Shown piece by piece: positions 1 to 8,087 of a DNA stretch of 21,215 nt. Source of the DNA: Nanobdellota archaeon. GTDB lineage: Archaea; Nanobdellota; Nanobdellia; Pacearchaeales; GW2011-AR1. Every line of letters begins with the position of its first letter. Position 1 is the stretch's first letter. Location: NCBI GenBank assembly GCA_030704765.1, contig JAUYDD010000072.1, positions 1 through 21,215 on the forward strand, written 5' to 3'. The notes under the pieces are model-generated. The model did no database searches and was not told where the DNA came from. It saw only the letters and a program-made list of their open reading frames with translations. Position numbers and translations under genes: made by a program.

Positions 1-45
1 TGATTTTATATAAACCATTTTAGAATCACCTCATTTAATTACATA

Positions 46-92
46 TTTATCGACGAGAAAGTATATATACTTTTCTGTTTATCGTCGATAAA
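46..92. repeat. Long imperfect palindrome (hairpin)
   Basis: Positions 46-56 pair perfectly with 82-92 (11 bp, centred on TCGACGA/TCGTCGA). The interior at 58-73 is itself self-complementary around GTATATATAC, so the whole stretch can fold into one long hairpin or cruciform with a small internal loop. It lies outside any gene, 40 nt before the two-hairpin repeat at 132. It does not share the linker of that repeat family. Its role is unknown. Confidence 0.7.
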
Positions 93-131
93 ACAAAGTA
101 AAGAATAATCCAATAATTGTGACACAACCTC

Positions 132-223
132 GTGCAGAAAATTCTTCTGAAAGAATTTTCATGCATCCTAAAAACAAGGGCCTGTGACAAACCCACACCT
201 TTAGGTGTGGGTGGCCCATTGTT
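132..223 (+). repeat. Two-hairpin dispersed repeat, copy A
   Basis: First hairpin: 137-146 pairs with 151-160 (10 bp, loop CTGA) with GCA/TGC flanks. The linker GCATCCTAAAAA follows. Second hairpin: outer stem 178-182 with 213-217 (GGGCC/GGCCC), extended by 173-177 with 219-223; an 8-nt single-stranded spacer on the 5' side; and an inner stem 191-199 with 204-212 around a TTTA loop. A T7 run follows at 222-228. Copy B near the right end has the same order of parts and different stem sequences. The form recalls IS200/IS605 right ends or omegaRNA-like ends, but no transposase or TnpB gene is present. Confidence 0.75.
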
Positions 224-283
224 TTTTTGATATCTTAGAAATCTTGATATTCTAACTTGATTTCATAGGTATTCAAGGATTAT

Positions 284-439
284 TTATATTTTTCTCAAGC
301 ATTCAGGCAAACTTTTCTTGTTCTTATGATATTTAATGCATTCACAACAAATTCCATGTCTTTCGCAATTTTCATCAGGACAAGGACAGTCTTGTTCATT
401 TTCCCATTTGAGTACACATTCACGTTTCATATTATTCAT
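284..439 (-). CDS. Small Cys-rich protein, DUF6485-like
   Basis: A 51-residue protein. I recognise the pattern CPC-x4-C-x-RHG-x-CCEC-x3-H...LP-x-CL, which matches the small DUF6485-type Cys-rich proteins of bacteria and archaea; their function is not known. The cysteines at about residues 8, 18, 20, 25, 31, 32, 34 and 47, with histidines at 28 and 39, suggest a small metal-binding (zinc or iron-sulfur) cytosolic protein. There is no signal peptide or membrane segment. The start could be Met1 or Met4 (position 430). A TATA-like box at 458-465 lies about 22 nt upstream of Met1 and 31 nt upstream of Met4, consistent with a leaderless or nearly leaderless transcript. It stands alone between repeat copies A and D. 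The family match is from memory of the motif, not from a search. Confidence 0.85.
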   Translation of the reverse strand: MNNMKRECVLKWENEQDCPCPDENCERHGICCECIKYHKNKKSLPECLRKI

Positions 440-457
440 TTTATCTATAAGCTATTT

Positions 458-466
458 TATTTAAAT
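458..466 (-). promoter_or_regulatory. Putative TATA box for the Cys-rich gene
   Basis: On the minus strand this reads TTTAAATA, centred about 22 nt upstream of the start at 439. The spacing is close to that of archaeal leaderless promoters. The background is AT-rich, so the match alone is weak. Confidence 0.4.
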
Positions 467-510
467 ATTCTACTAAAAATATCGAAACACCAATTAATAC
501 AATTATTAAT

Positions 511-593
511 GTCAGAAATTAAACCGCATCTTTTAAGACACTAAAAATCTTTCAGGGGATTTTTAGGGTGCTCAGAAATCTTTGATTTCTGAC
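511..593 (-). repeat. Two-hairpin dispersed repeat, copy D (degenerate)
   Basis: Read on the minus strand, it starts with a hairpin (591-584 with 580-573, CAGAAATC/GATTTCTG). The linker GCACCCTAAAAAT at 571-559 follows, one base different from the linker in copies A and B. A second hairpin (566-558 with 549-541, 9 bp) has TTTCAG in its loop when read on the plus strand. Positions 511-519 can also pair with 585-593 (9 bp), which competes with the first hairpin. The linker match and stem-loop order place it in the same family, although the second hairpin is arranged differently from copies A and B. Confidence 0.6.
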
Positions 594-639
594 ATGTGGT
601 GGATTGTTTTTTGATTATAATTTATCTCTCAAATTTTAA

Positions 640-1581
640 TTAAACCCTTGTTATTAATAATTTAGCCTTATTTGTGGTTATACTAATTGATTTAAGTTTT
701 ATTAAAATCTCATTTAATGTATCACTGTCTAAATCAATATATTTTTCTTCTCCAATAGAAAAACTTATAGATTGTGCAGGATTTTCTACGCTTATCATAA
801 TGCTTGTTAAACTTAGTTCACTTAATGATAAAGTATATTCTGTATTAGAGGAATTTTTTAATATACTGAGCTTGATTTTATCATTATTTCCTGCTTCAAC
901 TTCTGAAACTATTAATTCTCCTAATGAATATGTTTGATAATTAATTGTTTGCGATATTTCTGGTACACTTCCTCCACTAGACCCTCCAGAACTGCCTCCA
1001 CCACCTCCGCTATCAGCAGTTCCCATGCATGCTCCATTTAAACATCCAAACTTACAACTATAAAATCTTTCAACAGCAATTTTATCATTTTCACAATAAT
1101 ATTCATTTAATTTGCCTTTTTCACAATTATCTTCCATATTAACGCATATATTATTGAAATCACAATATTTTATAGTTCCCCTTAGATTATAATTAAGCCC
1201 GTTATCAGAATCACTACAGCTTTCTGTTTGAATAGATTCTATTGATTTTTCAACACATTCTCCATCTGAACATTCTCCAGAACAACTGTATTCTCTCCAT
1301 GAGACTTTAGTATCCTCACAATACGCTTCCATTAGTTTGCCATTAGAACAATAATCCCCATAATTTCCATTATTATCATCAACACTTCCCCCTAGATTAT
1401 AATTAAGTCCATTATCAGAATCACTACAGCTTTCAACTATAGCTTTGCCGCTGATTTTATTTAAGGATATATAGGATATAAAGAAAAATATCGCAATAAT
1501 TACAAATAAAACAATTATAAATAAAATTATATTTCTATTTCGTTTAAGGTTTTTATTATTTGATTTTATTTTTTTTACCAT
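640..1581 (-). CDS. Membrane-anchored Cys-rich surface protein with shared C-terminal domain
   Basis: A 313-residue protein with a Lys-rich N-terminus and one membrane segment at about 17-38, probably a type II anchor or uncleaved signal. Two Cys-rich repeats follow (about 51-110 and 121-185); each opens with ESCSDSDNGLNYNL and has a C-x3-C-x4-C-like end (residues 100-109 and 176-185). A Gly/Ser linker occupies 191-205. The C-terminal domain (about 218-313) aligns with residues 306-398 of the protein encoded upstream: both have LGEL, then S(I/V)GEEK-x-(I/V)DL, then IK-x-KSI. I have seen Cys-rich repeats of this type in predicted secreted proteins of Woesearchaeota-like archaea, with no assigned function. 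It is the last gene of the minus-strand operon, 4 nt after the stop of the 462-residue gene. Disulfide-stabilised surface adhesion or binding is a guess. Confidence 0.9.
   Translation of the reverse strand: MVKKIKSNNKNLKRNRNIILFIIVLFVIIAIFFFISYISLNKISGKAIVESCSDSDNGLNYNLGGSVDDNNGNYGDYCSNGKLMEAYCEDTKVSWREYSCSGECSDGECVEKSIESIQTESCSDSDNGLNYNLRGTIKYCDFNNICVNMEDNCEKGKLNEYYCENDKIAVERFYSCKFGCLNGACMGTADSGGGGGSSGGSSGGSVPEISQTINYQTYSLGELIVSEVEAGNNDKIKLSILKNSSNTEYTLSLSELSLTSIMISVENPAQSISFSIGEEKYIDLDSDTLNEILIKLKSISITTNKAKLLITRV
1178..1434. repeat. Pair of near-identical 47-bp direct repeats inside the Cys-rich gene
   Basis: Positions 1178-1224 and 1388-1434 match at 44 of 47 bases, offset by exactly 210 nt (70 codons). 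They encode the opening of the two Cys-rich modules. The rest of the two modules is much more diverged. Confidence 0.9.
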
Positions 1582-1585
1582 GTTA

Positions 1586-2974
1586 TTATCTTCGGCTTCT
1601 TTTTATAATCATATATACAATAAATATAATAATTATTAAGATTATAATCCCTATAATAATATATATCCATATATTGTTAACTTTAGAAATCCCATTTGAT
1701 CCTTTTTCTGAGGTTTTTTCACTTTCTACACTTGCATTTGTTCCAGATGTTTGTTCAGAACTAGGTTGGGCATTTCCTGAAATTGGAGATAATTCTAATT
1801 TTACTTTTTTTGTTAGAATATTAATTGATTTAATTTTAATATTTATATCTGCTTTATTATCTTCATTTAAATCTACATTTTTTTCTTCTCCTACAGAAAG
1901 AACAAAAGTCTGTTTTTTACTCTGGACTACAATAATAGCCATTGTTTCAGTTAAATTAATGACACTTACAGAATGGGCATTGCCTGAAATATTAAATTTA
2001 ACATTTTCATTAGAAGATAATTCAATTACTTGAATAATATTTAACTCTCCTAAATTTTTAATTGTTTTTCCAACTCCACCCCCTGAACTTCCACCAGCAC
2101 TGCTTACAGGTGTACTACTATCTGTAGGGCAATTTGTACAAGTTATTGTATTAGGAACAGAATTAGTTTTTGTAGCAATTCCTTCTTCACCTGTAGCTGC
2201 AGCAGATATACTAAAAACACAATTACCTGAAGTGCCTTGAGTTATTGTCCAGGTCCTAGATTGTTTATTTCCATTTTGCATTCCAGATATTGTCTTTTGA
2301 CCTGACTGGCTTCCAATACTGCAACCACCACCTGATATACTTAAAGTTAAAATAACATCAATATTTCCTCCAGCAGTTACTTCAACAGTGCTGACTACAT
2401 TAGAGCTCATTGCAGCTGAAGATGCAGAGTTTCTAACACTTACAGCCACATCAATTACATTGACTTTTATATTATTGTCAGCAACATATGTATCACTAAC
2501 TGAATCAAGCATTATTTTTGAAAATCCATATTTCCCAGATTTTACTGCTTTTAGCCCTGTGAATGTTATTTCAGTTGATTGTCCAGCACCAACCGTTGTT
2601 CCAGATGATTGAGGATAGTTTGAATTTTCAAGCCAGTTATTAGAATCAGGATACAATGTTACAGTACTTATTGACCCTGATGCATCTCCAATATTATTTA
2701 TCTGTGCATTACATGAGAAAACACTATTTATTACGCTTTCAGCAGGAGAACATGAAAAACTAGTTACTTGAAAACTTGCAGCAGCATTTATAAAACTTAA
2801 ATTTATTATTATAGCAAATATTAAAATCATACATTTAATTATGTCCATAAATCTAAAACCACATTCTTTAGAATGTAATTGTAACTCTGGGGTTTTAGAT
2901 TTTGGATCATCCAGAAAACCACGCCTTTTAAGGTGTGGTAAACACAAGGTTTTCTTGATTTTATTTTTTATCAT
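1586..2974 (-). CDS. Secreted, C-terminally anchored surface protein
   Basis: A 462-residue reading frame. The true signal peptide appears to begin at Met43 (position 2848) or Met49 (2830): hydrophobic residues 49-63, probable cleavage near INA-A. The mature part has a beta-rich, CARDB-like region (about 66-175), a second beta domain (about 176-280) with four cysteines ending in CTNC, a Ser/Gly linker (285-301), and a C-terminal domain (303-398) shared with the next gene. A Thr/Ser stalk follows, then one membrane helix (434-457) and a basic tail KRSRR, so it is anchored with a large extracellular part. Residues 10-42 are encoded by a palindromic repeat (2849-2955). The start at 2974 has an SD-like AGGATGA and lies 14 nt after the upstream stop, which suits operon translation; the start at 2848 gives an ordinary signal peptide. 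I keep the long form but am unsure which is used. Confidence 0.88.
   Translation of the reverse strand: MIKNKIKKTLCLPHLKRRGFLDDPKSKTPELQLHSKECGFRFMDIIKCMILIFAIIINLSFINAAASFQVTSFSCSPAESVINSVFSCNAQINNIGDASGSISTVTLYPDSNNWLENSNYPQSSGTTVGAGQSTEITFTGLKAVKSGKYGFSKIMLDSVSDTYVADNNIKVNVIDVAVSVRNSASSAAMSSNVVSTVEVTAGGNIDVILTLSISGGGCSIGSQSGQKTISGMQNGNKQSRTWTITQGTSGNCVFSISAAATGEEGIATKTNSVPNTITCTNCPTDSSTPVSSAGGSSGGGVGKTIKNLGELNIIQVIELSSNENVKFNISGNAHSVSVINLTETMAIIVVQSKKQTFVLSVGEEKNVDLNEDNKADINIKIKSINILTKKVKLELSPISGNAQPSSEQTSGTNASVESEKTSEKGSNGISKVNNIWIYIIIGIIILIIIIFIVYMIIKRSRR
2849..2955 (-). repeat. Paired-palindrome element (copy C) inside a coding region
   Basis: Two hairpins lie back to back. One has an 8-bp outer stem (2913-2920 with 2948-2955) around an inner stem 2919-2927 with 2930-2938, so inner and outer stems share two bases and compete there. 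The other has a perfect 12-bp outer stem (2849-2860 with 2891-2902) around an inner 7-bp stem (2861-2867 with 2870-2876). Read on the minus strand, each has outer stem, single-stranded spacer, inner stem, outer stem, as in copies A and B. A short GGATCATCC palindrome separates them. On the minus strand the linker includes ATCCAAAA, recalling the ATCCTAAAA of copies A and B, but the match is weaker. Confidence 0.7.
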
Positions 2975-2988
2975 TTTATATTATCATC

Positions 2989-5900
2989 CTAATTATTTAC
3001 TTTAAATGAAACTTTTGAATGTCCATAATTATAATCTTCATCATAACACCAAATATTCATTCCATAATGTTGATTTGTCCAGTTGCTAATATTTATTGCA
3101 TACATGTGGGTTAGACTGCCTGTTATTAAAAATGTACCAGATGCCCAAAAACTATTATTTCCATCATAAGATGAGTGATAATTACTTGAAATATATTCAG
3201 TATAGTAATTAGATCCACTATAGTTATATTTTGTTATATTGCAGGCATTTAAGTTTTGTATTGACAGAGAAGTTCCATTAGTAGAGTTTGTAGAATTCCA
3301 TCCGCCACAATACCAATTATAAAAATTATTATAATTATAAAAGAGAATTGAACACTGGCTACTTTTAGTAGTATTCGCATTAAATGAAATAGAATTATTA
3401 TATGTTCCATTATTTATAGGAGAGTTTATTGTGATATTTGGAGATACAAAATCCTTTACTCTGAGAGTCCCATCTGTAATTGTTGCTGTCCCTCCAGCAC
3501 CTGATACAGTTGCTTTTATATAATAATTTCCTTTTGTCCAGCCAGTATTTGGAGCTTGTATCATTAATACGACTGATCCGTTAGTTGTAGCATTTGGTGA
3601 GAATGCTGCATTAGTATAGCTTCTGCACCATTCACTTCCACAATTTTCTGATAATGCATAATAAACTTGAGTTATATTAGCATTAGCTGAATTATAATTA
3701 TAATCTCTTATATAAAGTTTTATAGTTAAATTTTCATTAGCTGCAAAATCGTATTTCCAATTCCCATTAACATCTGAATTTGAAAAATATCCATTATAAT
3801 ACACTCTTCCATCAAAATATACCCCATTCCAATCTTGAACTAGGGCATTACGATCATCTGATTTTGTCCATTCAGCTTGAAGATAATTATATCCAACTCT
3901 CCATCCTTCAGATGGGGGATATATAGTAACATTTTGGCTTCCATTAACCATACAATTGCCTGTTACATTTGAAAAACAATTTCCAACACTGAATACATAT
4001 TCTTGTAAGGTACTCGTACCACTGTCATATCTCCATTGGTATAATCTTGTTAAATTTCCCGTAATATTTGCTCCAGTTGATGGTTTTGTTAAGCTAGCTA
4101 TTACATTTATAGGTTGATTTACTAAATAGTTTCCTCCACCCCCACTCCAACTCACTTGAAAAGGAACAGACCTGAATGAAAGCCAACCTGTTTGTGTGTC
4201 ATTATAAACATTATCTTTAACAACTATATTCAAATAATGATATCCACCCCAGCTTCCAGATCCCCAATTTGAATTATTAGGGCATATTGTAATATTTTGA
4301 GTTCCATTAAAAGAAGTATTTGTATAATTAGAATAAACTATTTGGCTTCTTGAATTATAACTCCATACATCTTCATAGATACTTGTTATAGAATAATTTC
4401 CATTTAAAAGTGTATATGAAGACCAATCAGACTCATAGATATACATTGTTCCATTAACACATTGATCAGAGTCAATACTATAAGAGTTTGTATTTATTTG
4501 AACTCTAAAAGGTTGTACATTAAACCATAACCATCCTGTGGATGTTTCATTATTAATATTTTTTAAAGAAAGTTCTCCCCAATAATATCCGTTTGGCCAG
4601 CTTCCATTTATATAACTTATATTTAACACACCTGTGCCATTAAAAGATAAAGGGCTTGCATTAATATCTTGCGGATAATTATATTCTTTTGTCTGATAAG
4701 TTTGCTGATTCCAAGTTCTTAATATAATATCATCAAATGTTGTATTGACATAATCAGATTCATTGTATCTAGTATTTATATAACTAGAGCCATTCCAATA
4801 AGAACTCCACCATTTATAATTTTTGGTTGTACTAACATTAAAATACATTTGAGAATTTCCTCTTATGCTATATTTATAAGAACCTGATGAATTGACAGGT
4901 TGTGTTTCAACATAAAAAGCTATTGTATTAAACCAAGCATATCCTGTATCACTTCCATTAATATCTAATACAACATTATAATATCCAGTGTTCCATGTTC
5001 CAGTAGTTTTATTTATATATAATATATAATTTCCATGTGTGCTCAAATTAGCACTCCAATACCATGGGCTTGAGGAATTTACATTAATTGTGTTTGCAGA
5101 ATAATCACTTGAATTTAAATCTTTACATGGCCATGTCCTGCAATCCTGTATTTTTTTAATCCTTATGCTAGTGTTTCCCCATATGTTTTGTCCTCCAGTA
5201 TCATAATAATTATAATTTCCAGCTCTTGATATTTTAATAAATAAACTGATATTTTCTCTTGAATTAAAATAACTTTTATAATTGCATCCACTTGAACTGC
5301 ATTCAACAGGAGTTCCATAGACATCCCATAATTTTACTCCAAACCAAGCATATCCATAATCACTATCTCCTGTTGTTGTAGTTCCTTGAATAATTACCCT
5401 ATATTGTCCTGTTTTCCATTGGCCTCCTGATGCATATGAAGCTGGAATACTTATGCTTCCGCTTCCAGTTGTAATTGTAGAAGAATTCAATGAAGATACA
5501 TTATATTTTGAATCTACTGGAGGCCATATCCATTCACCAGATCCTCCCATATATTCGATTTTTTTTACTGTTACTTTTCCACTAATTCCTGAACTACCCA
5601 TCCACCATCCTTTTCCTGCTTCATATAAATTTATGCTTAAAGTTATATTGCTTGTTGGACTATTTTGCCAAATACTGCTCCAACCATATAAATAAAAAGC
5701 TCTTGCTTCAAATCTGCTATATACTTCTGCGCTAGTGCCATCTCGCCCTAATACATTAAATTTAACAATATTTTGGCCTCCTTCCCATTTATTTAATGGT
5801 TTAACTGTACATGTGTAAGTTCCATTATTATCTGATGCTTGACATGTTGATTCACTTGTGTTTATGGTTTGACTAATGCCTGATTCTAAATTTATTACTT

Positions 5901-7899
5901 CATTGACAGATAAGGTTGCATTACTAACTGCTTGTTGTGTTTGTGTATTTATAGAGCAAGCAGAGCCTATTCCACTACTATTTTCAGTAAGATTAGATGC
6001 AGTTGCTTTTCCTAATGGATTATTCGCTTGTATTAGCTTGATTTCAAAATAAATAGTGTCTGTTGTTTTAAATTGCCATATATAATAGTTTTGACCATTA
6101 ACTACTTGTCCTGCAGTATCTTTAGCTGCAGCACATATTTCATAAGGCCTTATGATAAACTTTGTATTTGTGCCCATAGTTCTATTATTTCCAAATACAT
6201 AAACATTGTAAACTCCTCCAAATTTAGGGACATCTAATTTTATCCTTTGGTTTGTTGAATTCCACGCCCATTGAAATGTAGAGTCACTTGAATTAACTAA
6301 ATCATGATTATTTACTTGAGTAAAAGCTATATCAGAGCCGTTCATATAGCTAACAAGTAAAATTTCTGCATCACTTAGATTAATTTGAAGAGTTGTTAAA
6401 TTATAAGATGTTAAACTTAAATAAATATATTCATTTGTCCCAAACAATTCTTTTGTATTTCCATCTTTATCAGTAGATTGTGCAGATAGGATACCGTCTA
6501 TAACAGTTATTATCCTGCTTTCTGTTTGTGAATCTCCATTATTAGATAAAGTCACATAAAGGTTATATTGTCCTGTATTTAATGGGGAGGTAATTGAAAA
6601 TTCATAACATCCTTCTTTTCCACAACTAGCATTCCAGGCAGGATTTGCTGTAGAAATAATATTGTTAAAGTCATCTTTAAGATAAATTGTAAAAGAAGTA
6701 GAGCTTAGGTTAGGAATTATACTGCCATTTGATCGATAACTAGGAAATGCTTGGAAATATAAGGTTTTATTTTTAAAAGAAGTATATTCATATTCAAAAC
6801 CAGAATTTGTTGACTTTTTATTAATTGATAAAGTCCAATCTTTAACCTTAAACGAGGTTATTGAAACCATACTTCCATCTCCAGATTTGGTTATATTAAC
6901 AAGCGCGGTATATCCCCCATAATCAAACGTTAATGAATCTAAAGTAAATAAAAAACTATTTGAAAAACTATTACTGGCATTTAAAATAGTTGAATTTATA
7001 ATTTTAACTACATTTCCAGAAGAGTCATAAATATAGCCATTAAAGCTATAGACATCTGATGTTGAGGCATTTGATATTCTTACTTCAACTTTAGCTTGTT
7101 CTCCTGTTGCAAAAACATTTTTTAAAGATTTTCCAAGCTCATCTTTCATATAAACATTAAAAGAAAAAGGAATTACTGAAAACGCTGAAAAAGCTTTAAA
7201 ATTTTCTGCTTCAATAATATAATTTCCATAACTAGACGAAGCAGTAAAACTAAGAGTGCATTTCCCATTTGTTCCAGTTGTGCAATTATTATTAGATAAC
7301 AGGCTGCTGTTAAAAGATCTTAAGCTTACATTGATGCTGATGTTAGAAATATAAACAATCTGGTCACCAATTTTTCTTATTGTTTCAATTTCAACTCGAA
7401 TATTTTCACCTGGATTATAAGTTGCTTTATTAGGGCTAACTCTTATCATATCAATTGTTTGATTAACTACTTTTATTTCCGATTCAGAGAATGAACTAGA
7501 ATTATTCAGATCTTTGTATTCTGCTCTTATATAATATTCACCTTCTGCTAATGGCGCAGATATTAGATTTGCAGAAGGATAAAAGTTACTTCGCGAATAA
7601 AAACTGCCATTTATATTGGTTGTTGAAAAATTAGTTTGATTAACAATACTTCCATTATTTTTATTTCTTATTGTTAAATTTACTGTTGCATTTCCTAAAA
7701 ATCCTGAAGAAACAAGAGTTCCATTATCAGTAAAATTTGTTTGATTGATAAATCCTTTAATTTCTATTCTTTCATTAATAGAATAAACTGTTGAAGGAAC
7801 AGTAAAATAAATATCAGTTACATAGGTATTAGCTGAAATTAATCCAATACTAATTATAATCATTATTGCAGAAATAAAAAATCTTAATATACACCTCAT
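2989..7899 (-). CDS. Giant modular, heavily sequon-bearing secreted surface protein
   Basis: A 1636-residue protein with an N-terminal signal peptide (hydrophobic residues about 5-23, cleavage near SAN). The rest is soluble, beta-rich and dense in Asn, Ser, Tyr and Trp. I count about 30 Asn-x-Ser/Thr sequons in the first 600 residues, and they continue to the end, so heavy N-glycosylation is likely. From about residue 720 the protein is built of modules of about 115-140 residues, each closing with a G(Y/W)-x-W/S-F or equivalent strand (near 731, 853, 992, 1123, 1243, 1359 and 1486) and carrying a W-x-x-GYY-like motif. The N-terminal third has Ig-like modules with PGENI/TGEQ turns. I see no C-terminal membrane helix or sorting tail. 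It is the first gene of a three-gene operon behind a TATA box at 7928. An S-layer-like or adhesin role is likely; the family is not identified. Confidence 0.93.
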   Translation of the reverse strand: MRCILRFFISAIMIIISIGLISANTYVTDIYFTVPSTVYSINERIEIKGFINQTNFTDNGTLVSSGFLGNATVNLTIRNKNNGSIVNQTNFSTTNINGSFYSRSNFYPSANLISAPLAEGEYYIRAEYKDLNNSSSFSESEIKVVNQTIDMIRVSPNKATYNPGENIRVEIETIRKIGDQIVYISNISINVSLRSFNSSLLSNNNCTTGTNGKCTLSFTASSSYGNYIIEAENFKAFSAFSVIPFSFNVYMKDELGKSLKNVFATGEQAKVEVRISNASTSDVYSFNGYIYDSSGNVVKIINSTILNASNSFSNSFLFTLDSLTFDYGGYTALVNITKSGDGSMVSITSFKVKDWTLSINKKSTNSGFEYEYTSFKNKTLYFQAFPSYRSNGSIIPNLSSTSFTIYLKDDFNNIISTANPAWNASCGKEGCYEFSITSPLNTGQYNLYVTLSNNGDSQTESRIITVIDGILSAQSTDKDGNTKELFGTNEYIYLSLTSYNLTTLQINLSDAEILLVSYMNGSDIAFTQVNNHDLVNSSDSTFQWAWNSTNQRIKLDVPKFGGVYNVYVFGNNRTMGTNTKFIIRPYEICAAAKDTAGQVVNGQNYYIWQFKTTDTIYFEIKLIQANNPLGKATASNLTENSSGIGSACSINTQTQQAVSNATLSVNEVINLESGISQTINTSESTCQASDNNGTYTCTVKPLNKWEGGQNIVKFNVLGRDGTSAEVYSRFEARAFYLYGWSSIWQNSPTSNITLSINLYEAGKGWWMGSSGISGKVTVKKIEYMGGSGEWIWPPVDSKYNVSSLNSSTITTGSGSISIPASYASGGQWKTGQYRVIIQGTTTTGDSDYGYAWFGVKLWDVYGTPVECSSSGCNYKSYFNSRENISLFIKISRAGNYNYYDTGGQNIWGNTSIRIKKIQDCRTWPCKDLNSSDYSANTINVNSSSPWYWSANLSTHGNYILYINKTTGTWNTGYYNVVLDINGSDTGYAWFNTIAFYVETQPVNSSGSYKYSIRGNSQMYFNVSTTKNYKWWSSYWNGSSYINTRYNESDYVNTTFDDIILRTWNQQTYQTKEYNYPQDINASPLSFNGTGVLNISYINGSWPNGYYWGELSLKNINNETSTGWLWFNVQPFRVQINTNSYSIDSDQCVNGTMYIYESDWSSYTLLNGNYSITSIYEDVWSYNSRSQIVYSNYTNTSFNGTQNITICPNNSNWGSGSWGGYHYLNIVVKDNVYNDTQTGWLSFRSVPFQVSWSGGGGNYLVNQPINVIASLTKPSTGANITGNLTRLYQWRYDSGTSTLQEYVFSVGNCFSNVTGNCMVNGSQNVTIYPPSEGWRVGYNYLQAEWTKSDDRNALVQDWNGVYFDGRVYYNGYFSNSDVNGNWKYDFAANENLTIKLYIRDYNYNSANANITQVYYALSENCGSEWCRSYTNAAFSPNATTNGSVVLMIQAPNTGWTKGNYYIKATVSGAGGTATITDGTLRVKDFVSPNITINSPINNGTYNNSISFNANTTKSSQCSILFYNYNNFYNWYCGGWNSTNSTNGTSLSIQNLNACNITKYNYSGSNYYTEYISSNYHSSYDGNNSFWASGTFLITGSLTHMYAINISNWTNQHYGMNIWCYDEDYNYGHSKVSFKVNN

Positions 7900-7927
7900 T
7901 TTTCTTAATTATTTTAATTATTCTGTA

Positions 7928-7937
7928 CTTATAAATG
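7928..7937 (-). promoter_or_regulatory. Putative TATA box for the surface-protein operon
   Basis: On the minus strand TTTATAAG is centred about 33 nt upstream of the start at 7899, with a purine-rich stretch (GAGAAAAC) just before it that could serve as BRE. No Shine-Dalgarno sequence is seen near the start, so the transcript probably has a leader of only a few nucleotides. Confidence 0.5.
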
Positions 7938-7961
7938 TTTTCTCGTTCTCGGTAGTTAAAC

Positions 7962-7984
7962 ATTTCCCTATAAAATTGGGAAAT
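7962..7984. repeat. Small intergenic hairpin
   Basis: ATTTCCC (7962-7968) pairs with GGGAAAT (7978-7984), 7 bp with a 9-nt loop. It sits between cysS and the operon promoter. It has no T-run on the minus side next to it, so a terminator role is not supported. Confidence 0.35.
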
Positions 7985-8087
7985 CTGCAGGATTTGTAAT
8001 CTTTTTCACCACTTCTTAACCTTTGCTTGCCCATCCTCTCTTTCATTTTTGTGCACTAACGATAAAAATTAGAAAATGATTTTGATA

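Noticed and set aside
326..544. Plus-strand 72-residue open frame
   Set aside because: It lies opposite the Cys-rich gene at 284-439 and runs into repeat copy D; its hydrophobic, Phe-rich translation is typical of an antisense shadow.
1560..2033. Plus-strand 157-residue open frame
   Set aside because: It is antisense to the C-terminal part of the 462-residue surface protein, whose domains and membrane helix are convincing.
7918..8046. Minus-strand 42-residue frame between cysS and the surface-protein operon
   Set aside because: No recognisable motif, no Shine-Dalgarno sequence, and it covers the TATA box of the downstream operon.
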